DNA of 64,000 nucleotides from Mariniflexile gromovii. Lineage in GTDB: Bacteria > Bacteroidota > Bacteroidia > Flavobacteriales > Flavobacteriaceae. The notes beneath the pieces are model-generated. The model saw nothing but the letters and a program-made list of their open reading frames with translations, was not told the origin of the DNA and made no database searches. Below, piece by piece: positions 34,690-42,627 of the stretch (position 1 is its first letter; every line of letters starts with the position of its first letter). The stretch lies in NCBI RefSeq assembly GCF_017814435.1, contig NZ_JAGJCB010000010.1, positions 1 to 64,000 of the forward strand, in the 5' to 3' direction. The translations under genes and the position numbers were made by a program.

Positions 34690-35985
34690 TTACAATAAAC
34701 CCCAAGACCAAAGTTTATCGGAATCTTCTGTCCATCGGTCGCCAATATCGGTTCTGTAATAGCCATTGTTAATAATAACATTGCTAATCCTATTATACAT
34801 CATTTTTTGGGCATCTTTCATGGTATTTCCAACACCAGTAACCAAAACGGCAATACCTGTATTGCCTGTTATTAACCATTCATCACTTACTTTTTTTAAA
34901 TGCATGGGGTGCACGCCTTCTTTTCCATTTTTTTTGAAAACTACCACGGCATCTTTTGAAAACAGGTTGAACGTTTTTTTGTCTTCATACGGAAATGGAG
35001 GTACCACAATAAAAGCACCTACTTGAAACCCTTTTTTTACATTGATTTTGAATTGTTTTTTCTGTGCCAGTTTTAAAAACAATTCGCCCATAGGCTCATT
35101 AATACCAGCACGTTGGATATGGATTTGTGGATACCCAAAACGCGATGTAAACTCCAACGGATATATACCATGACCATTTACAATACAGTTAATATCAATA
35201 TGCCCTATAAAATTGTGTTTTGCCAATGTGTTTTGAAATTTCAACAAAGTTGCTTCAAAAATGGGTGAATCTTTGGTCCAGAACATGCTGGTACCCATTT
35301 CGCCAGTGGAAACACCTAATTCTTTTGGGAATAGTTTTTTATGTTCGAAGGTGATGTTGATGGGGTAAATAAATTCGTTGCCATTAAAAAAAGCAGCAAT
35401 AGAAACCTCTACGCCTTTTACTTTTCGTTGCAGTTGAAAATTCCCGAAATCGTTTCCCCAGGATTTCTCATAGGCTTTTAAAACGCGGATGGCATCCAAA
35501 CCTTCATCATCGCTTCCCACAAAAAGGAGTTGTTTAAGCTCTTGGGTTTCACCACATGGCTTAATAACATAGGTATTGGGATAGGCTTCAATATACTTGA
35601 TAGCCTCGCCAAATGATATAAATTCTTTAGATGGAATGACCTTTATTTTATGTTTTTGCAGTTCTGATTGTCCAAAATTTCGATCTAATTCTAATCTATC
35701 GGTGTATTCGGCGCCACCAATGACCAATTTTCCAGCGGCTCTTAATTCGCTTGCTACTTTACCATAACCGGTATAATCAAACACTATAATATCTGCCCAA
35801 TCTATATGCTTTTCCCACTGGGTTACTTTGCTAACAAAGCCATAGCCAATTTCTTTGGAGGCTTTGTCTTCAATATACATTTTCACCTCATGTCCTTCTT
35901 GCTTAATGGCATTTATAACATCTAAAGTTTCGCCCCAGCGGGATACAAAAAGAAACTTTTTGCTAATGGGTTGTTGTGTTTTCAC
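34690..35985 (-). CDS. ATP-grasp protein, PurD-like (phosphoribosylamine-glycine ligase homologue)
   Basis: 431 residues. After a Rossmann-like N-terminal domain (FLFVSRWGETLDVINAIKQEG) come ATP-grasp features: NTYVIKPCGETQELKQLL, GVEVSIAAFFNGNEF and LEFTSRFGYPQIHIQR. The N-terminus lacks the GGREHA motif of true PurD, so this is a homologue whose reaction may differ. No other purine genes are nearby. It stands alone, with intergenic spaces on both sides. Confidence 0.8.
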   Translation of the reverse strand: MKTQQPISKKFLFVSRWGETLDVINAIKQEGHEVKMYIEDKASKEIGYGFVSKVTQWEKHIDWADIIVFDYTGYGKVASELRAAGKLVIGGAEYTDRLELDRNFGQSELQKHKIKVIPSKEFISFGEAIKYIEAYPNTYVIKPCGETQELKQLLFVGSDDEGLDAIRVLKAYEKSWGNDFGNFQLQRKVKGVEVSIAAFFNGNEFIYPINITFEHKKLFPKELGVSTGEMGTSMFWTKDSPIFEATLLKFQNTLAKHNFIGHIDINCIVNGHGIYPLEFTSRFGYPQIHIQRAGINEPMGELFLKLAQKKQFKINVKKGFQVGAFIVVPPFPYEDKKTFNLFSKDAVVVFKKNGKEGVHPMHLKKVSDEWLITGNTGIAVLVTGVGNTMKDAQKMMYNRISNVIINNGYYRTDIGDRWTEDSDKLWSWGLL

Positions 35986-36230
35986 TGATAATGACTAGGG
36001 TTTTAAATGGTTGATTTGAAAGGCTAAAATGTACATCAAAAGTATATAAATAATTAGCTTGTTGTATATACGTTCAAAAGTAAATTCATGGTTATTTATT
36101 AACTGTTTTGCGTTAGGGATTACTTATGCATATTATTTTAAATCAAGGAAATCGTGAATGCTAGGCATTTGCAGCGGCATCCTTTTTAAAACTTTGGCAA
36201 AACAAACTTTGGTAAGAACTAAAATTAGGC

Positions 36231-36262
36231 AGATTGCTTTGTCGTGCCTCCGCGCAATGACG
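36231..36262. repeat. REP-like element of the GATTGCTTTGTCGTGCC type
   Basis: The sequence from AGATTGCTTTGTCGTGCC to CGCGCAATGACG can fold partly on itself (ATTGC / GCAAT). I recall similar words as widely dispersed short repeats in flavobacterial genomes. Confidence 0.5.
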
Positions 36263-36328
36263 TTTTAAAAAGATATAGCGAAAAGCCCGACCCTTGTGGT
36301 AACGCCCAAAAGATTATTTTAGAAAAAG

Positions 36329-36366
36329 CTAAAAGCCTATCAACAAACTGTTAATAGGCTTTTTAA
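36329..36366. terminator. Terminator of secDF
   Basis: AAAAGCCTAT / ATAGGCTTTT stem with a 10-base loop, 20 bases past the secDF stop. Confidence 0.8.
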
Positions 36367-36386
36367 GAAATTGAATTTGAGTTATT

Positions 36387-39383
36387 TTAAGCTTCTAATT
36401 TCTTTTTCTTTTTTTCTTGTTTATCGATAGTATCGTACATGATTGGTGTTGCAATAAACAATGAAGAATATGTACCAACTACGATACCTACTATTAAGGC
36501 AAACATAAAGCCTCTAATAGATTCTCCTCCAAAAATGAAGATTGATAATAATACTACCAATGTGGTTGACGATGTATTTAAGGTTCTACCTAATGTACTG
36601 CTTAACGAAACGTCTACTACCTTATCGAATGCCCAGTTAGTATGTTCGTTTACATACTCCCTAACTCTATCGAATACAATTACGGTGTCGTTTAACGAGT
36701 AACCAATTACCGTTAAAATAGCGGCTATAAATGCTTGGTCTATTTCCATACTGAATGGCATGAACCTGTATGTTAATGAGAATACACCCAATACAATTAA
36801 CACATCGTGGAATACTGCACCAACGGCACCTAATGAATATTGCCATTTTTTGAAACGGAACAAGATATAAAGGAACACGACGATTAACGAACCTAAGATA
36901 GACCAGAATGATGCTTGTTTGATATCATCAGCAATGGTTGGACTTACCTTATAATATTTCATTAAACCAACAGATTTTGCATCTGATTCGTTGATGAAGT
37001 CTTCATAAGAAAGACCGCCTAAATGTGGTTGCAATGTTTTGTAAAGTGTTTCTCTAATAGCTTCATCTACCTCAGTACCAGACTCATTTACTTTGTACTT
37101 TGTAGTGATTTTTAATTGATTGGCATCACCAAATGTTTTAGCGTCTGCACTACCAAAAGCACCTACTAACGTAGCAGTAATTTCTGAAGCATTAACGTCT
37201 TGTGGAAAACGTACTTGGTAGGTTCTACCTCCTACGAAATCGACCCCTTGATCTAAACTATTCGTAAATAAAGAGCCTAAACTTATTAAAATGAATACAC
37301 CAGAAATGATATAGGCAATTTTGCGTTTCTTTAAGAATTCGATGCTTAAGTTTCTGAATAAGTTTTTTGTAAGTGGTGTAGAGAACTCCAATTTACCTCC
37401 TTTGTTTATATACCAATCTACTAACAATCTGGTAATAAAAATAGCCGTAAATAAAGATGTACCAATACCAATTAATAAGGTAGTAGCAAATCCTTTAATA
37501 GGACCTGTACCGAAAATAAATAATATTAAAGCGGTTAAACCTGTAGTAATGTTGGCATCTAAAATTGATGATAATGCATTACTGAAACCGTCTTGAATAG
37601 CTTCTTTTTTACCCTTACCTTTTGCGATTTCCTCGCGAATACGCTCGAAAATAATTACGTTCGCATCAACCGACATACCGATTGTTAATACGATACCCGC
37701 AATACCAGGCAATGTTAATACGGCACCTAAGCCAGATAAAATACCGAAAATCAATAAGATGTTCAATGCCATGGCAACATCGGCAAAACCACCAGCTTTT
37801 CCGTAGTAAAGAACCATCCAAACTAACACCAATGCTAAAGCAATCATGAAAGACATGGTACCACTATCAATAGCTTCTTGACCTAATGATGGCCCTACAA
37901 CTTCACTTTGAATAATATCTGCCGATGCTGGTAATTTACCTGCACGCAATACGTTTGCTAAATCGACTGCTTCGTTTAATGTAAAGTTTCCTGAAATTTG
38001 AGAATTTCCACCAGAAATAGCACCAGTAGTTACACCAGGAGCCGAATACACCACGTTATCTAAAACAATGGCTATTTGAGTGCCTTGGGTATATGCTTTA
38101 CCAGTCATTTCTTCCCAAATTTTAGCTCCTTTAGCATTCATTTGCATAGAAACAGTTGGCTTGTTGGTTTGACCAAAATCGTTACGTGCATCCGTTACAA
38201 CAGCACCGCTTAATTGTGGAATATTATCTCTATTACCAACTAAACCATATAAATCTACTATTTCGCTATCTTTCTCTGGTTTACCAAAAGCAAACTTTGT
38301 ATAACGCATCTCCGCAGGAAGCAATGCTCTAACTCTTGGCGAATTCAAATAGTTAAGAACTTTCTCTTTGTCTTTAATTTCGAATTGTGCAATAACTGGT
38401 CCACCTTGGTAACCTTGTCCGCGAATTAAATCGAAAATAGGGTTTACAGTTTTTACAGCTGTAGAATCGGTAGCTGCTTCACCCAAAAGATCATCAATAG
38501 TTGAATCTGTTGCATTTTCTTCATCCTGATTTTCTGCTACTTGAAGGGTGTCTTTTTTAACTTCAGCAGTTTCTTTTAAAACTTCGTTGGCTTGTGCTAA
38601 AAAGTTAAAGAATTGTTCGCCTTTATAAGCATCCCAAAATTCTAATTGCGCTGTACTTTGCAGTAAACTTGTAGCACGTTCCACATCTTTAACACCTGGT
38701 AATTCTACTAAAATACGACCAGAAGTTCCTAAACGTTGGATGTTTGGAGACGTTACACCAAACTCGTCAATACGCTTACGCAACACTTCGAAAGCAGAAA
38801 CGATAGACTCATCAATTTTTGTTCTGATGATGGCTTTAACTTCATCATCAGACATGTTTCCTTCAATTTCACCATCTAAAGCTTTTGTATAGAATATATC
38901 TGGAGAAGCTAATTTTGTATCGCCTTTAATTTTATCAAATGCGATGAAAAAATCTTCTAAATAAGTGTTTTGACTGTTTTTTTGAAGCTCTTCAGCATCA
39001 TTTAACGCCTTATTGAACACTGGGTTTTTAGTGTTATTAGCTAATCCTTTTAAAATGTCTTTTACAGACACTTGAAGAATAACGTTGATACCACCTTTTA
39101 GGTCCAAACCTAAGTTCATTGCTTTTTCTTTCACATCGTTATATGTGAATTTTGCAATACCCAATAAGTTAAATACCGTATCTGTAGCTACAGATTGTAA
39201 ATAGTTTGCTTCTTCAGCGCTTCGTTTTGCACGATAATCTGGATCCGATTCCGGAATTTTGTTAATAGCTACTTCTTCTGCAGCTTTTTCAATTTGATTT
39301 GCTTTGAATGTGAATGATAATTGGTAAATACTTACCAAACCAAACAAAATAGCAAATAACTTTACAAGTCCTTTGTTTTGCAT
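36387..39383 (-). CDS. secDF: Fused protein translocase subunits SecD and SecF
   Basis: 998 residues. The SecD half (to about residue 650) has GLDLKGGINVILQV, the P1 region with LRKRIDEFGVTSPNIQRLGTSGRILVELPG and six membrane spans around VDANVIIFERIREEI. The SecF half follows (GVDFVGGRTYQVRF, YSLNDTVIVFDRVREY). SecDF uses the proton gradient to pull preproteins across after SecA/SecYEG. Fusion is usual in Bacteroidota. A good promoter lies upstream. Confidence 0.97.
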   Translation of the reverse strand: MQNKGLVKLFAILFGLVSIYQLSFTFKANQIEKAAEEVAINKIPESDPDYRAKRSAEEANYLQSVATDTVFNLLGIAKFTYNDVKEKAMNLGLDLKGGINVILQVSVKDILKGLANNTKNPVFNKALNDAEELQKNSQNTYLEDFFIAFDKIKGDTKLASPDIFYTKALDGEIEGNMSDDEVKAIIRTKIDESIVSAFEVLRKRIDEFGVTSPNIQRLGTSGRILVELPGVKDVERATSLLQSTAQLEFWDAYKGEQFFNFLAQANEVLKETAEVKKDTLQVAENQDEENATDSTIDDLLGEAATDSTAVKTVNPIFDLIRGQGYQGGPVIAQFEIKDKEKVLNYLNSPRVRALLPAEMRYTKFAFGKPEKDSEIVDLYGLVGNRDNIPQLSGAVVTDARNDFGQTNKPTVSMQMNAKGAKIWEEMTGKAYTQGTQIAIVLDNVVYSAPGVTTGAISGGNSQISGNFTLNEAVDLANVLRAGKLPASADIIQSEVVGPSLGQEAIDSGTMSFMIALALVLVWMVLYYGKAGGFADVAMALNILLIFGILSGLGAVLTLPGIAGIVLTIGMSVDANVIIFERIREEIAKGKGKKEAIQDGFSNALSSILDANITTGLTALILFIFGTGPIKGFATTLLIGIGTSLFTAIFITRLLVDWYINKGGKLEFSTPLTKNLFRNLSIEFLKKRKIAYIISGVFILISLGSLFTNSLDQGVDFVGGRTYQVRFPQDVNASEITATLVGAFGSADAKTFGDANQLKITTKYKVNESGTEVDEAIRETLYKTLQPHLGGLSYEDFINESDAKSVGLMKYYKVSPTIADDIKQASFWSILGSLIVVFLYILFRFKKWQYSLGAVGAVFHDVLIVLGVFSLTYRFMPFSMEIDQAFIAAILTVIGYSLNDTVIVFDRVREYVNEHTNWAFDKVVDVSLSSTLGRTLNTSSTTLVVLLSIFIFGGESIRGFMFALIVGIVVGTYSSLFIATPIMYDTIDKQEKKKKKLEA

Positions 39384-39420
39384 TATTAAATTATTTTGGT
39401 CAAATTTTTTTTAAAACGGG

Positions 39421-39450
39421 CAAATATAGAATTTACCACCGATTTGACAA
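39421..39450 (-). promoter_or_regulatory. Promoter of secDF
   Basis: TATATTTG (-7) at 39428-39421 with TTG at 39450-39448 and a 19-base spacer is a perfect Bacteroidota housekeeping promoter. It ends 37 bases from the start codon. Confidence 0.65.
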
Positions 39451-39509
39451 TTATTTTTTATGATTATATATGTGAATGATTATAGCTCTAAATACTATAA
39501 TTTCTTTTG

Positions 39510-39543
39510 AGACCTGAGAGGTTTTAAAAACCTTTAAGGTCTT
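39510..39543. repeat. Palindromic repeat GACCTGAGAGGTTTT type, probably also a terminator
   Basis: Imperfect palindrome (AGACCTgagAGGTTTT / AAAACCTttaAGGTCT) downstream of the 39568-40185 gene in its direction. I recall palindromes of this kind as common in flavobacterial genomes. Confidence 0.55.
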
Positions 39544-39567
39544 ATTATTTTATGGAAAGTATTATCC

Positions 39568-40185
39568 CTAACAGTTAGGTCCTGCCCTAACTTCGGGTAT
39601 TTTATGAGATGTATTATCTATGGCAAGCGCACAATTTTTATGGAATTTGTATGCTTCTTTTTGAAGTTGTTCAATATTTTTAACAACAACATCATTGGTT
39701 GGAACGGATGCTACAGGAATAAAAAACCGGTTGTAATCAGATTTTAGTTCTAAAGCACATGAACCACCAAAACCAGTTCCTGCATCTTGTTTATGAATTT
39801 CAAAAACATCTAAATTATAAGCAGATGTCTTTTTATTTGAAGGTAATTCTGAAGGGTTTTCATCTGTATTGGAAGATGAATTTTCTAAAGCTAAAACAGT
39901 ATCCTCTAATAGTAGTTTTTTTACACTAACAGCGTCTGTATCGCTATAATAAGTGATTTTTAAACCACCTGTTGATTTTTTTACAACTTTAATATTATCA
40001 ACACCAATGGCTTGCAATTGGTTTTTTACAATCGCAATGGCAGTTTCAGCTTCGTTAGCAGATACTTTAAGATGCGTGAACTGCAATACAATTTCCTGAT
40101 TTGGCTCTGGAATTTGATTGTGGTTAACAACACCTAATAAGGTAAAAATAAAAATGAATGTACCAATGTACCATTTTGCCTTCAT
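39568..40185 (-). CDS. Exported protein of unknown function with a SecD-P1-like segment
   Basis: 205 residues. An N-terminal membrane or signal segment (WYIGTFIFIFTLLGVV) precedes EIVLQFTHLKVSANEAETAIAIVKNQLQAIGVDNIKVVKKSTGGLKITYYSD. This has the spacing of the ferredoxin-like repeat of SecD P1 (repeat helix, then LGV, then a strand after GG). The rest has scattered Cys residues. It is directly upstream of secDF on the same strand, about 185 bases away. A role beside SecDF is a guess. Otherwise unrecognised. Confidence 0.7.
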   Translation of the reverse strand: MKAKWYIGTFIFIFTLLGVVNHNQIPEPNQEIVLQFTHLKVSANEAETAIAIVKNQLQAIGVDNIKVVKKSTGGLKITYYSDTDAVSVKKLLLEDTVLALENSSSNTDENPSELPSNKKTSAYNLDVFEIHKQDAGTGFGGSCALELKSDYNRFFIPVASVPTNDVVVKNIEQLQKEAYKFHKNCALAIDNTSHKIPEVRAGPNC

Positions 40186-40202
40186 GCGCCAAATATATCA
40201 TT

Positions 40203-40234
40203 TAAAAGTTGAAAGTTGAAAGTTAAAAGTTAAA
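40203..40234. repeat. Tandem AAAGTTGA repeat
   Basis: About four degenerate copies of AAAGTTGA/AAAGTTAA between mdh and its neighbour. Related ACTTTATA words follow on the other side of the terminator (40277-40320). Confidence 0.55.
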
Positions 40235-40276
40235 AAGTGCCTAAGATTGTAGTTTGCATACAACTCTAGGCACTTT
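40234..40276 (-). terminator. Terminator of mdh
   Basis: AAAGTGCCTA / TAGGCACTTT outer stem with a second TTGTAG/CAAC-type inner pairing, downstream of mdh. Confidence 0.7.
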
Positions 40277-40322
40277 AAGTGTTTATAACTTTAAAAACTT
40301 TATAACTTTTTAACTTTATAAA

Positions 40323-41243
40323 CTATAGTAAATCGTTAACAGCTTTAACACCTTTGGCACTTTCTACCATAGTTGCTTTTTCAGCATCATTTAAATTGAT
40401 TTTTACAATCTCTTCAATACCGTTTTTACCTAAAACTACAGGCACACCAAGGCAAATATCATTAAAACCATATTCACCTTCTAATAAAACTGAACAAGGG
40501 AATACTTTTTTAGTATCGCAAGCAATAGCTTGAACCATAGCAGATACCGCAGCTCCTGGAGCATACCAAGCCGAAGTTCCTAACAATTTAGTAAGTGTAG
40601 CACCACCTACTTTAGTAGCTTCTAAAACTTCACTTAATTTTTCTTCACTTAAAAATTCTGAAACCGGCACCCCGTTTCTAGTAGCTAAACGCGTTAAAGG
40701 AATCATACCTGTATCGCTATGTCCGCCAATTACCATACCATCTACATCGCTAATAGGGCCTTGCAAAGCTTCTGCTAATCTATATTTAAAACGTGCAGAA
40801 TCTAAAGCACCACCCATACCTATAATTTTGTTTTTAGGTAATGATGTCGATTTGTGTACTAAATATGCCATGGTGTCCATTGGGTTACTTACCACAATGA
40901 TGATTGTTTTTGGAGAAAATTCAATTAAGCTAGATGAAACAGCCTTTACAATTCCTGCGTTAATTCCAATTAGTTCTTCGCGAGTCATTCCTGGTTTACG
41001 TGGAATTCCTGAAGTAATTACACATACATCGCTATTAGCCGTTTTGCTATAATCATTTGTGATACCTGTTATTTTGGTATCAAAACCATTTAATGAAGCT
41101 GTTTGCATCAAATCCATAGCTTTACCTTCGGCATAGCCTTCTTTAATGTCTAATAAAACAACTTCTGAAGCGAAATTTTTAATGGCAATATACTCCGCAC
41201 AACTTGCGCCTACTGCTCCTGCACCTACTACTGTTACTTTCAT
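40323..41243 (-). CDS. mdh: Malate dehydrogenase
   Basis: 306 residues, the LDH-like MDH type. NAD fold VVGAGAVGASCAEYIA, substrate loop ITSGIPRKPGMTREELIGIN (Arg residues), VVSNPMDTMAYL and the catalytic His in VIGGHSDTGMIPL. It oxidises malate to oxaloacetate in the TCA cycle. Confidence 0.96.
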   Translation of the reverse strand: MKVTVVGAGAVGASCAEYIAIKNFASEVVLLDIKEGYAEGKAMDLMQTASLNGFDTKITGITNDYSKTANSDVCVITSGIPRKPGMTREELIGINAGIVKAVSSSLIEFSPKTIIIVVSNPMDTMAYLVHKSTSLPKNKIIGMGGALDSARFKYRLAEALQGPISDVDGMVIGGHSDTGMIPLTRLATRNGVPVSEFLSEEKLSEVLEATKVGGATLTKLLGTSAWYAPGAAVSAMVQAIACDTKKVFPCSVLLEGEYGFNDICLGVPVVLGKNGIEEIVKINLNDAEKATMVESAKGVKAVNDLL

Positions 41244-41379
41244 TTTTTAGTTTTTAATAATTTTAGTTGTTTGATATATTTTCCTTTTAAAGATACAAAT
41301 TTGCTTTCACAAACTTCAAAAGGTTAATTTATATGCTTTTAAGCACGCTAAATTACAAATTAAAATACACTAAATAAAA

Positions 41380-41406
41380 AAAGTGCAAGATTTAATCTTG
41401 CACTTT
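41380..41406 (-). terminator. Terminator of the DUF6588 gene
   Basis: Perfect stem AAAGTGCAAGATT / AATCTTGCACTTT followed by T-run in the minus direction. The rest of 41244-41492 holds no gene. Confidence 0.85.
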
Positions 41407-41492
41407 AAAACTAACTAATCATTATTAAAACTAACTAAAACTAAACAATTATATTTTCAGAATTCATTAAATATTTTTCAAATAGCTAAGAA

Positions 41493-42527
41493 TTATCTAA
41501 AACCAAAATTCAAACCAACTGAAAAGGCATCAAATTCGGACAAATGATATTCAGCATTTAATCTGAAAAAGCCTAATTTCAACTTGGTTCCTATGGTACC
41601 TCTAACGGAAGCTACTTCACTTGAAACAGAGAACGGATCTTCAATGGTTTGAGAAAAGAACGGGCCATCTGATACTATATAGGTTCCCAATAAATTGGAT
41701 TCCGATTTTCCTTTGATATAACCAATACCGCCATAAAAATTAATAACAGGTAATTTTGTTGATGCTATAAGTTGAAACAACCATGTATTCGTATCATTTT
41801 CAAGTCTTTGGTTATCGCCATTTATACCCGAAGAGTCGGTTAAATCATAACTTCCATCCAAATGGGTGTAAGCAACCAAACCAGAAACGGCAACCGGTAA
41901 TATTTTATCAGCGGGCAACCATTTTGTAAATTCAACCTGTAAACCAGCTCCATACATACTAAAATCGATTTCATCTGTATCAATTTTTGGGACAAAACGC
42001 GCCTTTAATTCTATACCTTTGCTTAATCCTAAAGCACCTTGTATAAAAGCTGTTGGCAATAAATTAGCCGTTTGCGACCCTATACCACTAGGCAAGGTTA
42101 TTGTTTCTTCTTGTTCGCCTAAAATAGGATCTTCATACCTCACAAGTATATTGATATCTGGATCATTTTCACCCAATGCTGAAGCTACCTTTTTTGAAGC
42201 TGCGCCATCCGCAAATTCCACGGTAAAATCTTGTTCCGGATCGCTGTTATAATCGGCTATATTCATTAAAAATGTTTTATGTTCATCCTTTATGGATGCG
42301 GCATTGGCAATGATAGAAATTTCAAAACCTCCTAAAGGTTTTGCATCGGCCGTATTAAACCAATTGGCATTCATACTGTACATTAAACCATTGGTACCGG
42401 GCGCTAAATAATCGTTTGCAAAACGTTCAGCATTTTTTACGCCTGCAGTTAAAAGTGCGTCAATATCTTGAGCGTTTGAGGAAATTGTTGCTAAACAGAA
42501 CAACATAAGTAGGCTAAATTTTTTCAT
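41493..42527 (-). CDS. DUF6588 family outer membrane protein
   Basis: 344 residues. Signal peptide MKKFSLLMLFCLATISSNAQ, then a beta-rich sequence with alternating hydrophobic residues (LKARFVPKIDTDEIDFSMYGAGLQVEFTKWL) ending in an aromatic/Arg strand (FDAFSVGLNFGFR), as in outer membrane barrels. Matches the DUF6588 pattern. Function unknown. A TATATTTG -7 box lies at 42548-42555. Confidence 0.82.
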   Translation of the reverse strand: MKKFSLLMLFCLATISSNAQDIDALLTAGVKNAERFANDYLAPGTNGLMYSMNANWFNTADAKPLGGFEISIIANAASIKDEHKTFLMNIADYNSDPEQDFTVEFADGAASKKVASALGENDPDINILVRYEDPILGEQEETITLPSGIGSQTANLLPTAFIQGALGLSKGIELKARFVPKIDTDEIDFSMYGAGLQVEFTKWLPADKILPVAVSGLVAYTHLDGSYDLTDSSGINGDNQRLENDTNTWLFQLIASTKLPVINFYGGIGYIKGKSESNLLGTYIVSDGPFFSQTIEDPFSVSSEVASVRGTIGTKLKLGFFRLNAEYHLSEFDAFSVGLNFGFR

Positions 42528-42547
42528 TCTTTTAATTTTGGGTTAAA

Positions 42548-42555
42548 CAAATATA
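42548..42555 (-). promoter_or_regulatory. Promoter -7 element for the DUF6588 gene
   Basis: TATATTTG on the minus strand, 21 bases before the start codon; the -33 region is not convincing. Confidence 0.4.
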
Positions 42556-42627
42556 TATAAAAAACTACATATAAAAACATTTTGTCGAAAAAAATTGCTT
42601 TTAAACGATGTTTATTTTCAAAATCAC

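Larger units (their letters stand above)
35986..36386. other. Gene-free stretch between the PurD-like gene and secDF
   Basis: About 400 bases without a convincing ORF. It holds a REP-like element (36231-36262) and a bidirectional terminator (36329-36366). No RNA gene was recognised. Confidence 0.6.
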
